Made by a program: the position numbers and the translations under genes
Assembly: GCF_002101775.1 (NCBI RefSeq)
Contig: NZ_LQPI01000032.1
Coordinates: 62,001 to 126,000, forward strand
Length of the DNA stretch: 64,000 nucleotides
Reading direction: 5' to 3'
Source of the DNA: Mycolicibacter nonchromogenicus
GTDB lineage: Bacteria > Actinomycetota > Actinomycetes > Mycobacteriales > Mycobacteriaceae
In this document: positions 1-10,081 of the stretch, piece by piece
How the letters are laid out: each line of letters opens with the position of its first letter
How positions within the stretch are numbered: the first letter of the stretch is position 1
The notes under the pieces: generated by a model
The model's input: only the letters and a program-made list of their open reading frames with translations
Databases searched by the model: none
What the model was told of the DNA's origin: nothing

Positions 1-244
1 GGAGGCCCAGGAGGAAGCCGGTCTGCCCGCGGATCGGATTATCGTGCGCGCCGCCGTCGTGACGGCGTCGGCCAGCGGCACCAGCTGGACCTACACCACC
101 GTGGTCGCCGATGCCGACGAGTTGCTTCCGGTGGTGCCCAACGGGGAGAGCACCGAACTGCGGTGGGTCGACGAACACGAGGTCGCCGGGCTGCCGTTAC
201 ACCCGGGCTTCGCGGCTAGCTGGGAGTTGCTGCGGGGTTTGTGA
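1..244 (+). CDS. mutT3: Nudix hydrolase, 3-prime end only (MutT3-like)
   Basis: Only the C-terminal 80 or so residues are present; the reading frame enters the window open at base 2. The first visible residues, EAQEEAGL, fit the C-terminal half of a Nudix box (REUXEEXGU), whose glutamates bind the metal that hydrolyses nucleoside-diphosphate-linked substrates. In M. tuberculosis mutT3 (Rv0413) lies beside and divergent in order from thiE in the same way, which supports the assignment. MutT3 is thought to sanitise oxidised nucleotides. The true start lies outside the window. Motif seen; name inferred from synteny. Confidence 0.8.
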   Translation, partial: EAQEEAGLPADRIIVRAAVVTASASGTSWTYTTVVADADELLPVVPNGESTELRWVDEHEVAGLPLHPGFAASWELLRGL

Positions 245-342
245 CGCCGGCGTTGGCATCGCTGCCTCAGCGATCGTGCACGCAGGATGAAGAACGTGGG
301 GAAATTTCGGGCTCAGTACACGATCGGCGGGGGTAGGTCAGG

Positions 343-1017
343 TCAGTGTGTGAGCCCGGCCCGCAGTGCCGCCGCCGCGGCCCGCGGATCTTCGGCCGCG
401 GTGATCGCCCGCACCACCACCACCCGGCGGGCGCCGGCCTCCACCACCTGCGGCAATCGCTCGATGTCGATGCCGCCGATGGCGAACCAAAGCTTGAGGT
501 CGGGTTGGCCGGCGGCGAACCGCACCAGCTCCAGCCCCGGTGCGGTGCGGCCCGGCTTGGTCGGGGTCGGCCAGCACGGCCCGGTGCAGAAGTAGTCGAC
601 CGACTCGGCCAGGGCGGTGCCTACCTGATCGCGGTCGTGGGTCGAGCGGCCGATCAGCACGTCGGGTCCGATGACCTCGCGCGCCGCGGGCAGCGGCAGG
701 TCGTCTTGGCCCAGGTGCAACACGTCGGCGCCGGCGGCGCGGGCGATGTCGGCACGGTCATTGACCGCCAGCAGCGCCCCGTGTCGTCGCGCGGCGTCGG
801 CCAGGATCTCCAGTGCCGCCAGTTCGCCGCGGGCCTCCAGGGGGCCGAACCGCTGCTCGCCGGCCGATCCCTTGTCGCGCAGCTGAATGATGTCGACGCC
901 GCCGGCCAGGGCAGCGTCGGCGAACTCGGCCAGGTCGCCGCGTTCCCGGCGGGCATCGGTGCATAAGTAGAGGCGCGCATCAGCGAGTCGGGCGAGACGG
1001 TCGGAGCGTTTGTGCAC
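343..1017 (-). CDS. thiE: Thiamine-phosphate synthase ThiE
   Basis: 224 aa TIM-barrel enzyme that joins the pyrimidine diphosphate (HMP-PP) to the thiazole phosphate to give thiamine monophosphate in the cytosol. Visible family features are LYLCTDAR near the N-terminus, [35 protein letters not shown] and GPCWPTPTK, the last forming the phosphate-binding region. Length agrees with the M. tuberculosis protein (222 aa, from memory). The start is GTG at 1017. It is transcribed divergently from thiO with only 62 bases between the starts, so the two promoters share this gap. No TPP riboswitch is visible there. Confidence 0.95.
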   Translation of the reverse strand: MHKRSDRLARLADARLYLCTDARRERGDLAEFADAALAGGVDIIQLRDKGSAGEQRFGPLEARGELAALEILADAARRHGALLAVNDRADIARAAGADVLHLGQDDLPLPAAREVIGPDVLIGRSTHDRDQVGTALAESVDYFCTGPCWPTPTKPGRTAPGLELVRFAAGQPDLKLWFAIGGIDIERLPQVVEAGARRVVVVRAITAAEDPRAAAAALRAGLTH

Positions 1018-1079
1018 ACCGCGACGCTAGCGGCTAGCTTGGGTGTGTCGACACGCGAGCAGGCGGAAGGGAGCAACGC

Positions 1080-2092
1080 ATGCCCGGACCCTCGCTCGGT
1101 TCGCTGGCCGTGATCGGCGGTGGCGTCATCGGGCTGTCGGTGGCCCGGCAGGCCGCCCGGGCCGGGTGGACGGTGCGGGTGCACCGAACTTCTGAATACG
1201 GCGCCTCCTGGGTGGCCGGTGGCATGTTGGCCCCGCACAGTGAGGGCTGGCCGGGTGAAGAGCGGCAACTGCGGCTGGGGTTGCGTTCGCTGGAGTTGTG
1301 GCACGACTTCCTCGACGGGCTGCCGGCCCAGGTGGTGACCGCGCGTGAGTCACTGGTGGTCGCCGCCGACCGAGCCGACGTCGCCGACCTGCGTACCGTC
1401 GCCGACTGGCTGTCCGCGCAGGGCCACCCGGTGATCTGGGAGTCCGCGGCCCGCGACGTCGAACCTCTGCTGGCGCGCAGCATTCGGCACGGTTTCCGGG
1501 CCCCCACCGAATTGGCGGTGGACAACCGCGCGGTGGTCACCGCCCTGGTGGACGCCTGCGAGGATCTGGGCGTGAGTTGGGCCCCGCCGGTGCGTGACCT
1601 GGCCGAGGTGGCCGCCGACGACGCGGTGGTGATCGCCAACGGTATCGATGCCCCCGCGCTGTGGCCGGGCCTGCCGGTCCGCCCGGTCAAGGGGGAGGTG
1701 CTGCGGCTGCGCTGGCGTAAGGGCTGCCTGCCCCCGCCGCAGCGGGTGATCCGGGCCCGGGTGCACGGTCGTGCGGTCTACCTGGTGCCGCGGCCCGACG
1801 GCGTGGTGGTGGGGGCGACCCAGTACGAGCACGGCCGCGACACCGCGCCGGCGGTCTCCGGGGTGCGTGATCTGCTCGACGACGCCTGCACACTGGTTCC
1901 GGCGCTGGGGGAGTACGAGCTGGCCGAATGCGCGGCGGGTCTGCGGCCGATGACGCCGGACAATCTGCCGCTGGTGCATCGTCTCGACGAGCGGACCTAT
2001 GTCGCTGCCGGGCACGGCCGCAACGGGTTCCTGCTGGCACCGTGGACTGCCGAACAGGTTGTGTCCGAACTACTTCCGGTTGGAGTGCAGCA

Positions 2093-2096
<4 letters not shown>
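1080..2096 (+). CDS. thiO: Glycine oxidase ThiO
   Basis: 338 aa FAD enzyme of the DAO family. It oxidises glycine to dehydroglycine (iminoglycine), the precursor used by ThiG to build the thiazole ring. The N-terminus shows the dinucleotide-binding loop GGGVIG at about residues 13-18. Near the C-terminus GLRPMTPDNLPL and AAGHGRNGFLLAP are the usual FAD and substrate-pocket segments of this family. A purine-rich site (GGAAGGGAG) lies just upstream of the ATG. Its stop overlaps the thiS start (ATGA), so the two are translationally coupled. First gene of thiO-thiS-thiG. Confidence 0.94.
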
Positions 2097-3044
<948 letters not shown>

Positions 3045-3116
3045 CGCCCATTCCCCGCGAGGGTGCGTGTCTGTACACGACACGCCGCGAGAATCGGTGC
3101 AACCGTGCACGGTCGC

Positions 3117-3144
3117 GGTCATGAAACGCTGGTCATGAAACGCT
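3117..3144 (+). repeat. 14-bp tandem duplication over a start codon
   Basis: The 14-mer GGTCATGAAACGCT occurs twice in direct succession (3117-3130 and 3131-3144). Each copy holds an ATG. The first ATG (3121) opens a five-codon frame that ends at 3138, where its TGA overlaps the second ATG (3135), the likely start of the SGNH hydrolase. Seen directly in the sequence. Confidence 0.9.
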
Positions 3145-3893
3145 ATGTCGCCCTCGGTAGTTCGATGGCGGCCGGCCCCGGAATCCGGCCTGGTGTCGCA
3201 GGCGCCCCGCGGGCTGCGCGCCGCTCGGCGCGCAACTACCCGCACCTGGTCGCCGACGCGCTGAACCTCGATCTGGTTGACGTCACATTCTCCGGCGCAA
3301 CAACCGCCCATCTGTTGAGTGAGCGCCAACACGGCGTGCCGCCGCAGCTCGACGCCCTCGAGGGTTCGGAATCCCTGGTGACCATCACCATCGGTGGCAA
3401 CGACGTCGGCTACGTGCCGCTGTTGATGGCCGCGACGCTGCCGGGGATTTTTCAGCGGCTGCCGGCCGTCGCCGCGCTGTTAGATCCGGAACAGCGCGAG
3501 CGGGCGCTCGGTGAGGTCGAAGCAGCGCTGCGGGCCGTGGGCGCCGCGGTGCGGGACCGCGCGCCGCAGGCCCGAGTGTTCTTCGTCGACTACCTGACTC
3601 TGCTGCCACCGGCCGGGGTGCCCGCCGGAAGGCTGCCGCAGCACGTCGTGAACCTGGCCCGGCACGTCGCCGACGAGTTGGAGCGCAGCACCGCCACGGC
3701 GGCCGCCGCGACGGGCTGTGAACTCATCCGTGCCGGAGAGGCCAGCCGCGACCACCATCCATGGTCGGCGCACCCCTGGACGGTGGGCGCCGGCCTGCCG
3801 CTGCCGTGGCGGCCGTGGCCCTTTCACCCCAACGCCGCCGGCATGGCGGCGGTCGCCGAGTTGGTCGTCGCGCGCGGTGGCGGCCGGGCCTGA
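3135..3893 (+). CDS. SGNH/GDSL-family hydrolase
   Basis: 252 aa from the ATG at 3135. The SGNH blocks are all visible: GSSMAAGPG (block I nucleophile serine, in place of the classical GDS), the Ser/Gly and Asn of GATTAH and TIGGNDVGY (block III), and FHPNAAGM near the C-terminus (block V His). This points to an esterase or lipase of the Streptomyces scabies type; the substrate cannot be told. No clear signal peptide is seen from this start. The frame stays open upstream to 3063, so a longer N-terminus is possible, but 3135 gives the block I position usual for the family. It has no counterpart at this place in M. tuberculosis. Confidence 0.85.
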   Translation: MKRYVALGSSMAAGPGIRPGVAGAPRAARRSARNYPHLVADALNLDLVDVTFSGATTAHLLSERQHGVPPQLDALEGSESLVTITIGGNDVGYVPLLMAATLPGIFQRLPAVAALLDPEQRERALGEVEAALRAVGAAVRDRAPQARVFFVDYLTLLPPAGVPAGRLPQHVVNLARHVADELERSTATAAAATGCELIRAGEASRDHHPWSAHPWTVGAGLPLPWRPWPFHPNAAGMAAVAELVVARGGGRA

Positions 3894-3920
3894 CCTCGTC
3901 GCGGCGGCGTACCCACTAAC

Positions 3921-5429
3921 GTGGGGTCGGTGGACTACAAGTCGAAGTTGATCCCTGCCCTCGGCGCCGTGATGGTCGGTGCGCTGTTCAGCGCCGGCTG
4001 CAGCCGCACCCCGGAAACCACCGAGCAGGGACCAGATCCCGCCGCAGCCGCCGAATTCGCCGGCAGTCTGCGCGACAAGGTCACCGTCGACGCCATGATG
4101 GGCCACCTGCAGAAGTTGCAGGACATCGCCGACGCCCACGACGGCACTCGTGCCATCGGCACCCCGGGATACGACGCCAGCGTCGAGTACGTGGCCAACG
4201 CCCTGCGTGAACGCGGCTTCGACGTCGAGACCCCGGAGTTCGTCGCCCGGGTGTTCAAGTCCGAGCCGGGCTCGGTGAGTCTCGGCGGCAAGACGATCGA
4301 GGCCCGGGCACTGATGTACAGCCTCGGCACCCCGCCCGACGGTGTCACCGGCCCACTGGTCGCGGCGCCGGCCGACGAGAGCCCGGGCTGCAGCACCGAA
4401 GACTACGAGGGGCTGACGGTCAAAGACGCTGTGGTACTGGTGGACCGCGGCACCTGCCCGTTCAAGGAGAAGATGGCCGTCGCCGTCGAACTGGGTGCGG
4501 TGGCAATGGTGGTGGCCGACAGCATCGACGAACCGAAGATGGGCGGCACGCTCGGTGAGCAGACCGAGGTCAAGATTCCGGTCGTCAGCGTGACGAAGGC
4601 CGACGGCGCGATGCTGCGTGATGGACACGGGGCGATGACGGTCAAGCTCGACGCGCACACCGACGAGATTCCGTCCCGCAACGTCATAGCCCAGACCAAG
4701 ACCGGATCGACCGAGAACGTGGTCATGCTCGGCGCGCACCTGGACAGCGTTCCGGAGGGGCCGGGCATCAACGACAACGGCTCCGGTGTGGCGGCGGTGC
4801 TGGAAACCGCCCTGCAGCTGGGAGATTCGCCCGAGGTGCGCAATGCGGTGCGGTTCGGTTTCTGGGGTGCCGAGGAGCTCGGACTGATCGGGTCGCGGAA
4901 GTACGTCGAGTCGCTCGATGAGGAGCAACTCAAGAACATCGCGCTGTACCTGAACTTCGACATGCTCGGGTCGCCGAATCCGGGCTACTTCACCTACGAC
5001 GGCGACCAGTCGCTGCCGACGGACAAACGGGGCCAGCCGGTGGTACCGGAAGGTTCGGCCGGCATCGAGCGGACCATGGTCAGCTACCTCAAGTCGGCCG
5101 GCAAAGAGCCGCGGGACACCTCGTTCGACGGCCGGTCCGACTACGACGGGTTCACCCAGGCAGGTATTCCGTCCGGCGGGCTGTTCTCCGGTGCGGAGGT
5201 GAAGAAGACGCCCGAGGAGGCCGAGCTGTGGGGCGGCACCGCCGATGAGCCCTTCGACCCGAACTATCACCAAAAGGGCGACACCATCGAGAACATCGAC
5301 CGCGATGAATTTGCCATCAACGGCGGCGGGGTGCCCTATTCGGTCGGGTTGTACGCCCAGGATCTCAGTGGCCGCAATGGGGTGCCGGTGCGCGAGGATC
5401 GCACCCGGCACATCCTCACCACGCCATGA
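3921..5429 (+). CDS. lpqL: LpqL, lipoprotein aminopeptidase (M28 with PA domain)
   Basis: 502 aa. An N-terminal signal ends in the lipobox FSAGC (acylated Cys27), so the mature protein is anchored on the outer face of the plasma membrane. A protease-associated insert (about residues 130-250) is followed by the M28 zinc-peptidase core. Metal ligands visible are His273 in GAHLDS, Asp in GINDNGSG, Glu in GAEE, Asp in LNFDMLGS and His450 in NYHQKGDT. It agrees closely with M. tuberculosis LpqL (Rv0418, about 500 aa). GTG at 3921 is used; a GTG at 3930 is an alternative. Its stop overlaps the next start as ATGA. Confidence 0.95.
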   Translation: MGSVDYKSKLIPALGAVMVGALFSAGCSRTPETTEQGPDPAAAAEFAGSLRDKVTVDAMMGHLQKLQDIADAHDGTRAIGTPGYDASVEYVANALRERGFDVETPEFVARVFKSEPGSVSLGGKTIEARALMYSLGTPPDGVTGPLVAAPADESPGCSTEDYEGLTVKDAVVLVDRGTCPFKEKMAVAVELGAVAMVVADSIDEPKMGGTLGEQTEVKIPVVSVTKADGAMLRDGHGAMTVKLDAHTDEIPSRNVIAQTKTGSTENVVMLGAHLDSVPEGPGINDNGSGVAAVLETALQLGDSPEVRNAVRFGFWGAEELGLIGSRKYVESLDEEQLKNIALYLNFDMLGSPNPGYFTYDGDQSLPTDKRGQPVVPEGSAGIERTMVSYLKSAGKEPRDTSFDGRSDYDGFTQAGIPSGGLFSGAEVKKTPEEAELWGGTADEPFDPNYHQKGDTIENIDRDEFAINGGGVPYSVGLYAQDLSGRNGVPVREDRTRHILTTP

Positions 5430-6883
5430 TCCGTCCGGCGGGCGCGCTGCTGGTCGCTGTCGGCGTACTGGCGGCCTGCTCGCCGGAGCCCGCCGTGCCA
5501 CCGCTGTCGAATCGGCTGGCGAACCAGGTCACCGTCGAGGCGATACTCACGCATCTCCAGCGCCTGCAGGAGATCGCCGACACCCACCAACGGAATCGGG
5601 CTGACGGCACCCCGGGATACGACGCCAGTGTCGACTACGTGGCCAACGCGCTGCGCGACAAGGGTTTCGAGGTCGCGACACCGGAGCTCCTCAGGTTGGA
5701 CACCGTCTCGGCCGGCAATCCCACGCTGACCGTCGCCGGGGTCAGCTACCCGGTCGATCAGGCCTCGCTGCTGGTGCGCACCCCGGCCGGCGGGGTCAGC
5801 GGCCCGGTGGTGCGGCCTACGCGGTCGTCGGGATGCGCACCCGCCGACTACCCGCCGAAAGTGCCCCGCGGGGGCATCGCCGTGGTCAGCGACGCAGGCT
5901 GCTCGGTGGTGGACAAGCAGAACGCGGCCGCCGAGCGTGGCGCCGCAGCTCTGGTGGTGGTGAGCCCGCCGAGCCGTAACGGTGCGCCCGCGGGGTTGTT
6001 CCCTGCCGGGTACTACGACCAACTCACCATGCCGGTGGCGGTGGCCGGACGCGACGGTGACAATGCCCTGCGTCGCGCGACGGGGACGGTGCGGCTCGTG
6101 CTGGATGCCCACACGGTGAAGATCACCTCGCGAAATATCTTGGCGCAGACGAAAACCGGTTCGCCGCGCGACGTGGTGATGGTCGGCGCGCACCTCGACA
6201 GTGCGCCCGGAGGCCCGGGGATCAACGACAACGGCTCCGGGGTCGCTGCGGTGCTGGAGACCGCGCTGCAGCTCGGTCCGGAGCCGGAGGTGGCCAACGC
6301 GGTCCGGTTTGCCTTCTGGGGTGCCGAGGAACAACAGCTCGGTGGTTCCAGTGATTACGTGTTCGGGCTCGACCGTGACCAGCTCAACGACATCGCGCTG
6401 TATTTGAACTTCGACATGCTGGGGTCCCCGAATCCCGGTTACTTCACCTATGACGGAGATCAGTCCGCGCTGCCGAGCCGTGACATCAACCCGGACGACG
6501 TGCCGGAGGGATCGGGCGGAATCGAACGCACCTTGGCCGGCTACCTCAATCTGGCGGGCGTGCGACCTGCTGATATGCCGTTGAGCAGCGACACCGGCTA
6601 CAGCCCGTTCGTGGTGGCCGGGGTGCCCGTCGGAGGTATCACCACCGGTGCTTCTCAACTCAAAACCACCACGCAGGCCCGATTGTGGGGAGGAAAGGCC
6701 GGCGCGGCGTTCGACCCGAACTACCGCGGCCCCGGCGACACAGTCGAGCAGATCAACCAGCGTGCATTGGCGCTCACCGGTGCCGCGGTGGCGTTCGCGG
6801 TGGCCAACTACGCGCAGTCCATCGGCGGACCCAACGGGGTCCCGGCTCGCGACGCCCGGCACCGGGCACCGCTGGGACCATGA
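5426..6883 (+). CDS. LpqL paralogue, M28-like lipoprotein lacking one zinc ligand
   Basis: 485 aa, a tandem paralogue of LpqL. The lipobox is VLAAC close to the N-terminus. The PA region and M28 core align throughout, with GAHLDS, GINDNGSG, GAEE and LNFDMLGSPNPGYFTYDGD-type segments kept. The last metal-ligand histidine of LpqL (His450) is Arg434 here: the segment reads FDPNYRGPGDT, codon CGC instead of CAC. The enzyme may therefore bind one zinc only or be inactive. Start and lpqL stop overlap as ATGA, so the two are co-translated. M. tuberculosis has lpqM, a different protease, at this position. Confidence 0.88.
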   Translation: MIRPAGALLVAVGVLAACSPEPAVPPLSNRLANQVTVEAILTHLQRLQEIADTHQRNRADGTPGYDASVDYVANALRDKGFEVATPELLRLDTVSAGNPTLTVAGVSYPVDQASLLVRTPAGGVSGPVVRPTRSSGCAPADYPPKVPRGGIAVVSDAGCSVVDKQNAAAERGAAALVVVSPPSRNGAPAGLFPAGYYDQLTMPVAVAGRDGDNALRRATGTVRLVLDAHTVKITSRNILAQTKTGSPRDVVMVGAHLDSAPGGPGINDNGSGVAAVLETALQLGPEPEVANAVRFAFWGAEEQQLGGSSDYVFGLDRDQLNDIALYLNFDMLGSPNPGYFTYDGDQSALPSRDINPDDVPEGSGGIERTLAGYLNLAGVRPADMPLSSDTGYSPFVVAGVPVGGITTGASQLKTTTQARLWGGKAGAAFDPNYRGPGDTVEQINQRALALTGAAVAFAVANYAQSIGGPNGVPARDARHRAPLGP

Positions 6884-7014
6884 GTCCCGCCACGGAGCGG
6901 GGCTCATCGGGCGACGTACAGGCGGGCTCTATATATTGTGTTGCCATAGCCCGTTTTCCCAGTTGTGTTCATAATGCTGTGCACGTGACAGAGCTGGCCT
7001 GAGTTGATCGGGGG

Positions 7015-8301
7015 GTGGTGACCACGCTTGGTGCCACGAACGACCCTGGCGGACGCAATGGCGCCCGCATAAAGCGGCGCCCCAAAGACCGCAAGGCGCA
7101 GATCACGCGCGCTGCCGCGGAGACGTTCAGTGCACAGGGCTACCACGCGACCAGCATGGAAGCGATCGCCTCCAAGGTGGGGATCTCCGCGCCGGCGCTC
7201 TACCGGCACTATCCCAGCAAGTACGAGATGTTCGCGGTGGTCGTCGGCGCGCTCGGACAGCAGTTGGTGGACTGCACGGCGTTCGTCGACGAGTTGTCCG
7301 ATGCTCAGGTTCAGGCCGACGCCGCGGCAGTGCTGGACCAGGCCGTGGACGGGCTCATCACGTCCTCGATCCTCAACCGCGAAGCCAGCGGGTTGTTCCG
7401 GTGGCAGGCGCGCTACCTGCAGCCCGAGGACCACGCCAAGCTCATGGCGCAGCTGAACACGCTCGGTTCGCGCCTGAAGCGCCCCATCAGCGTCCTGCGG
7501 CCGGAACTGAACTCGCTGGAGCAGTGGACTCTGACGGTGGCGCTGGTCAGTGTCGCCGGCAGCATCATCGGTCACCGGCTGCAGCTCCCGGACGACGAGA
7601 TCAAGCCGTTGCTCATCGCGGCCGCGCGCTCGGTGGCCGCTGCGCAGCTGCCGAAAGCCGAAGACCTCGGGGTCAATCGGCCCTCGGTGTGGCGGATCTT
7701 CACGCCGGACGCCGGACCCTACGAGGCGCTGCTGCACTCGGCGGTCCTGTTGTTCGGCAAGCAGGGCTATGCCGAGACCGGTGTCACCGAGATCGCGGAT
7801 GCCGTCGGCGTTCCGGCCTCCGGTGTCTACCGCTATTTCTCCAGCAAGAGCGACATTTTGACGACCGGCCTGCAGCGTGCCGTGGACCGGATAGCCGGGG
7901 AGATGGCGGCAATCGCCGGTGTCTTCGCCGAGCCGGACGAGGCGCTGCGCCGATTGATCGAGGCATACGTGGCCACCGTGTTCGCCAACCCGGAGTTGGC
8001 CTCGGTCTATGACACCGAGCGGGTGAACCTGGCGCCGGCGGAGCGCGAGCTGTTGCGCGATTCCGAGCGTGCGTTCATCGAAACCTGGGCTCGACCGCTG
8101 ATGGCGCTGCGGCCCGATTTGGACGTGATGCACGCGAAGTTCCTGGTGCATGCGTTGGCGGCACTGGTGGACGACCTGGGCCGCGTTGCCCGCGGCGGCG
8201 AGATTCCGGGCCAGGGGTTCTTGGCCGGGGGCCCGGGTTACGCGCAGGCCTGCCTGCGCCGGCTGATGGAGTCCATCGTGTTCGCCGGAGTCGACGCCTG
8301 A
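7015..8301 (+). CDS. TetR-type regulator with two DNA-binding domains in one chain
   Basis: 428 aa, about twice the usual TetR length. Two TetR-N helix-turn-helix domains are visible. The first is at about residues 25-75 (AAETFSAQGYHATSMEAIAS, then GISAPALYRHYPSKYEMF). The second is at about 240-290 (LLFGKQGYAETGVTEIADAV, then VPASGVYRYFSSKSDIL). Each is followed by an all-alpha ligand-type region. The start is GTG, either 7015 or 7018. An AT-rich stretch (6930-6990) upstream probably holds the promoter. The gene is convergent with the monooxygenase. Target and ligand are unknown. Confidence 0.88.
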   Translation: MVTTLGATNDPGGRNGARIKRRPKDRKAQITRAAAETFSAQGYHATSMEAIASKVGISAPALYRHYPSKYEMFAVVVGALGQQLVDCTAFVDELSDAQVQADAAAVLDQAVDGLITSSILNREASGLFRWQARYLQPEDHAKLMAQLNTLGSRLKRPISVLRPELNSLEQWTLTVALVSVAGSIIGHRLQLPDDEIKPLLIAAARSVAAAQLPKAEDLGVNRPSVWRIFTPDAGPYEALLHSAVLLFGKQGYAETGVTEIADAVGVPASGVYRYFSSKSDILTTGLQRAVDRIAGEMAAIAGVFAEPDEALRRLIEAYVATVFANPELASVYDTERVNLAPAERELLRDSERAFIETWARPLMALRPDLDVMHAKFLVHALAALVDDLGRVARGGEIPGQGFLAGGPGYAQACLRRLMESIVFAGVDA

Positions 8302-8311
8302 GGCTGCCGAA

Positions 8312-8331
8312 TCGCCTGACGGCTCAGGCGA
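8312..8331. terminator. Bidirectional hairpin between convergent genes
   Basis: TCGCCTGA, loop CGGC, TCAGGCGA form a perfect 8-bp stem with a 4-base loop. It lies between the converging ends of the double-TetR gene (8301) and the monooxygenase gene; the stop codon of the latter sits in one arm. No U-tract follows, which is usual for mycobacterial hairpin terminators. Confidence 0.6.
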
Positions 8332-9808
8332 TGTCGTAATCCTCCAGCGGGAAGTGAGAGCCGTCGTGCACGGCGTCACGCACGGTGGTGGGCCGCAGCA
8401 GGGTCGCTTCGCCGCTCGGGTTGAAGTAGTAGGAGCGTGATCCTGCGCAGTTGCCGGCGTAGAACACCGAGCGGTCGAGCCGCTTGGTCATGTCGTCGAG
8501 GAACCGGGTGTTGGCAGCCTCGGTGACTTCGAAGGTGGTCGCGTTGCGGCGCTGCAGCTCGCCGAACAGCCGGCCCATGTGGCGCATCTGGTATTCCATC
8601 GTGTTGAAGAACGACAGGCCGCAGAACGCGTAGGGGCTGGCCAGGCTCAGGAAATTCGGGAAGGCCGGAATCGACACGCCCTGGTATGCCTGGAAGCGGG
8701 TTTCGCGCCACCACTTTCCGAGATTGCGACCTCCGCGTCCGACGATCTCGATCGCCGGGAAGTTGGCCTCCCACATATCGAAACCGGTGGCCAGCACCAG
8801 CGTGTCGATCTCACTCTTACGTCCGTCCAGAGTCACGATGCCGTCCGGCTCGATGTGATCGATCCCGGCCGTCTCCAGGTGCACGTGCTCCTTGGTGAAG
8901 GTGCGGTAGTAGTCGTTCGACCAGCTGGGCCGCTTGCAGCCGATGTCGTAGCTCGGGGTCAGCTTGGCGCGCAGTTCCTTGTCGCGGATCGAGATGAACC
9001 GGTGGATCTTGCACAGGTCCATCGCGCTGATCGACAGCCTGCGGAAGTAGGGGAAGTTCAGAATCCCGACGAACGTCATGAACCCCAGCAGTCCATCGGT
9101 CACATACCGCACCAGGCGCTGGGTCAGCGGGATCCGGGCGAACAGGCGCTGCACGGCGGGGGCGATCCCGAAGTCCAGCTTGGGAGCCACCCAGATCGGT
9201 GTGCGCTGGTACACCGTCAGGTCACTGACCGTCTTGGCCAGCTCCGGGATCAGCTGCACCGCGGTGGCGCCGGTGCCGATCAGACCCACCCGGCGACCGC
9301 GGAAGTCGTGACTGTCATCCCATGCGGTGGTGTGCACCACCTTGCCGGCGAAGGTGTCGATGCCGGGGATGTCCGGCGTGTGGGGCTGAGACAGGAACCC
9401 CGTCGCGGTGATCAGGTAGCGGGCGCTCAGGGTAGAGCCGTCGGACAGGCTCACCTGCCAGCGCTGGGCCTCTTCGTCCCAGCGGGCACCCTCCACCGTG
9501 GTGTTGAAGCGCATGTGGCGGCGCACGTCGTACTTGTCGGCCACGTGCTCGGCGTAACGCTTGAGCTCCGAGCCGGTGGCGAACAGCCGTGACCAGTACG
9601 GATTCGGTTCGAACCAGTAGGAGTAGGTGGTCGACGGGATGTCGACCGCCAGGCCCGGGTAGCGGTTGACGTGCCAGGTTCCGCCGAGGTCGTCTTCACG
9701 CTCGAGTAGGACGATGTCGTCGTAACCGAGCTTCTTGAGCTCGATGGCCGCGCCCATGCCGCCGAACCCCGCACCCACGATTACGACGTCGAACTGCTCC
9801 ATACTCAT
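8324..9808 (-). CDS. Flavin-containing Baeyer-Villiger-type monooxygenase
   Basis: 494 aa. Two Rossmann loops are visible: GAGFGG near residue 12 for FAD and GTGATA near residue 175 for NADPH. Between them FAGKVVHTTAWD fits the Baeyer-Villiger fingerprint FxGxxxHxxxWD. GGTWHVNRYPG is also typical of class B flavoprotein monooxygenases. Several such enzymes of about 490 aa occur in mycobacteria (EthA, MymA, Rv0892, Rv0565c); this is not clearly orthologous to any I can recall. The substrate is probably a ketone or lipophilic carbonyl. It is convergent with the TetR gene and divergent from the FabH-type gene. Confidence 0.9.
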   Translation of the reverse strand: MSMEQFDVVIVGAGFGGMGAAIELKKLGYDDIVLLEREDDLGGTWHVNRYPGLAVDIPSTTYSYWFEPNPYWSRLFATGSELKRYAEHVADKYDVRRHMRFNTTVEGARWDEEAQRWQVSLSDGSTLSARYLITATGFLSQPHTPDIPGIDTFAGKVVHTTAWDDSHDFRGRRVGLIGTGATAVQLIPELAKTVSDLTVYQRTPIWVAPKLDFGIAPAVQRLFARIPLTQRLVRYVTDGLLGFMTFVGILNFPYFRRLSISAMDLCKIHRFISIRDKELRAKLTPSYDIGCKRPSWSNDYYRTFTKEHVHLETAGIDHIEPDGIVTLDGRKSEIDTLVLATGFDMWEANFPAIEIVGRGGRNLGKWWRETRFQAYQGVSIPAFPNFLSLASPYAFCGLSFFNTMEYQMRHMGRLFGELQRRNATTFEVTEAANTRFLDDMTKRLDRSVFYAGNCAGSRSYYFNPSGEATLLRPTTVRDAVHDGSHFPLEDYDIA

Positions 9809-10081
9809 GAAAATTAAGGTACCTGACTCACCGGTAACCAGCGAAGCTCCCAGACCGCCCGGCCACGGGGCGACAATGCGCCTGCAGGCCGGTCACGAGG
9901 TGGGGAAGGCGGTCATGACCAGCCGCGATGTCGATGCCAGCAACGCAGAACCGGCCGACCAGGCGGTGCAGCGGACTACGAGCGCTGACGGCTTGCCGGT
10001 GTGCAGGCCCGCCCGACGCGCCCGGGACGTTAGGGTTGGACGCTGCAGTAGCTGTTGGGCCCACGACCGAGAGATGTCTAC

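Noticed and set aside
1018..1079. A second TPP riboswitch between thiE and thiO
   Set aside because: The 62-base gap is too short and lacks CTGAGA and ACCTGA blocks.
3480..5501. A 673-aa reverse-strand open frame opposite the SGNH hydrolase and lpqL
   Set aside because: Arg/Gly/His-rich antisense shadow of two genes with clear catalytic motifs.
9809..10081. A small gene in the monooxygenase-FabH gap
   Set aside because: The open frames here have no Shine-Dalgarno and no family likeness; the gap most likely holds two promoters.
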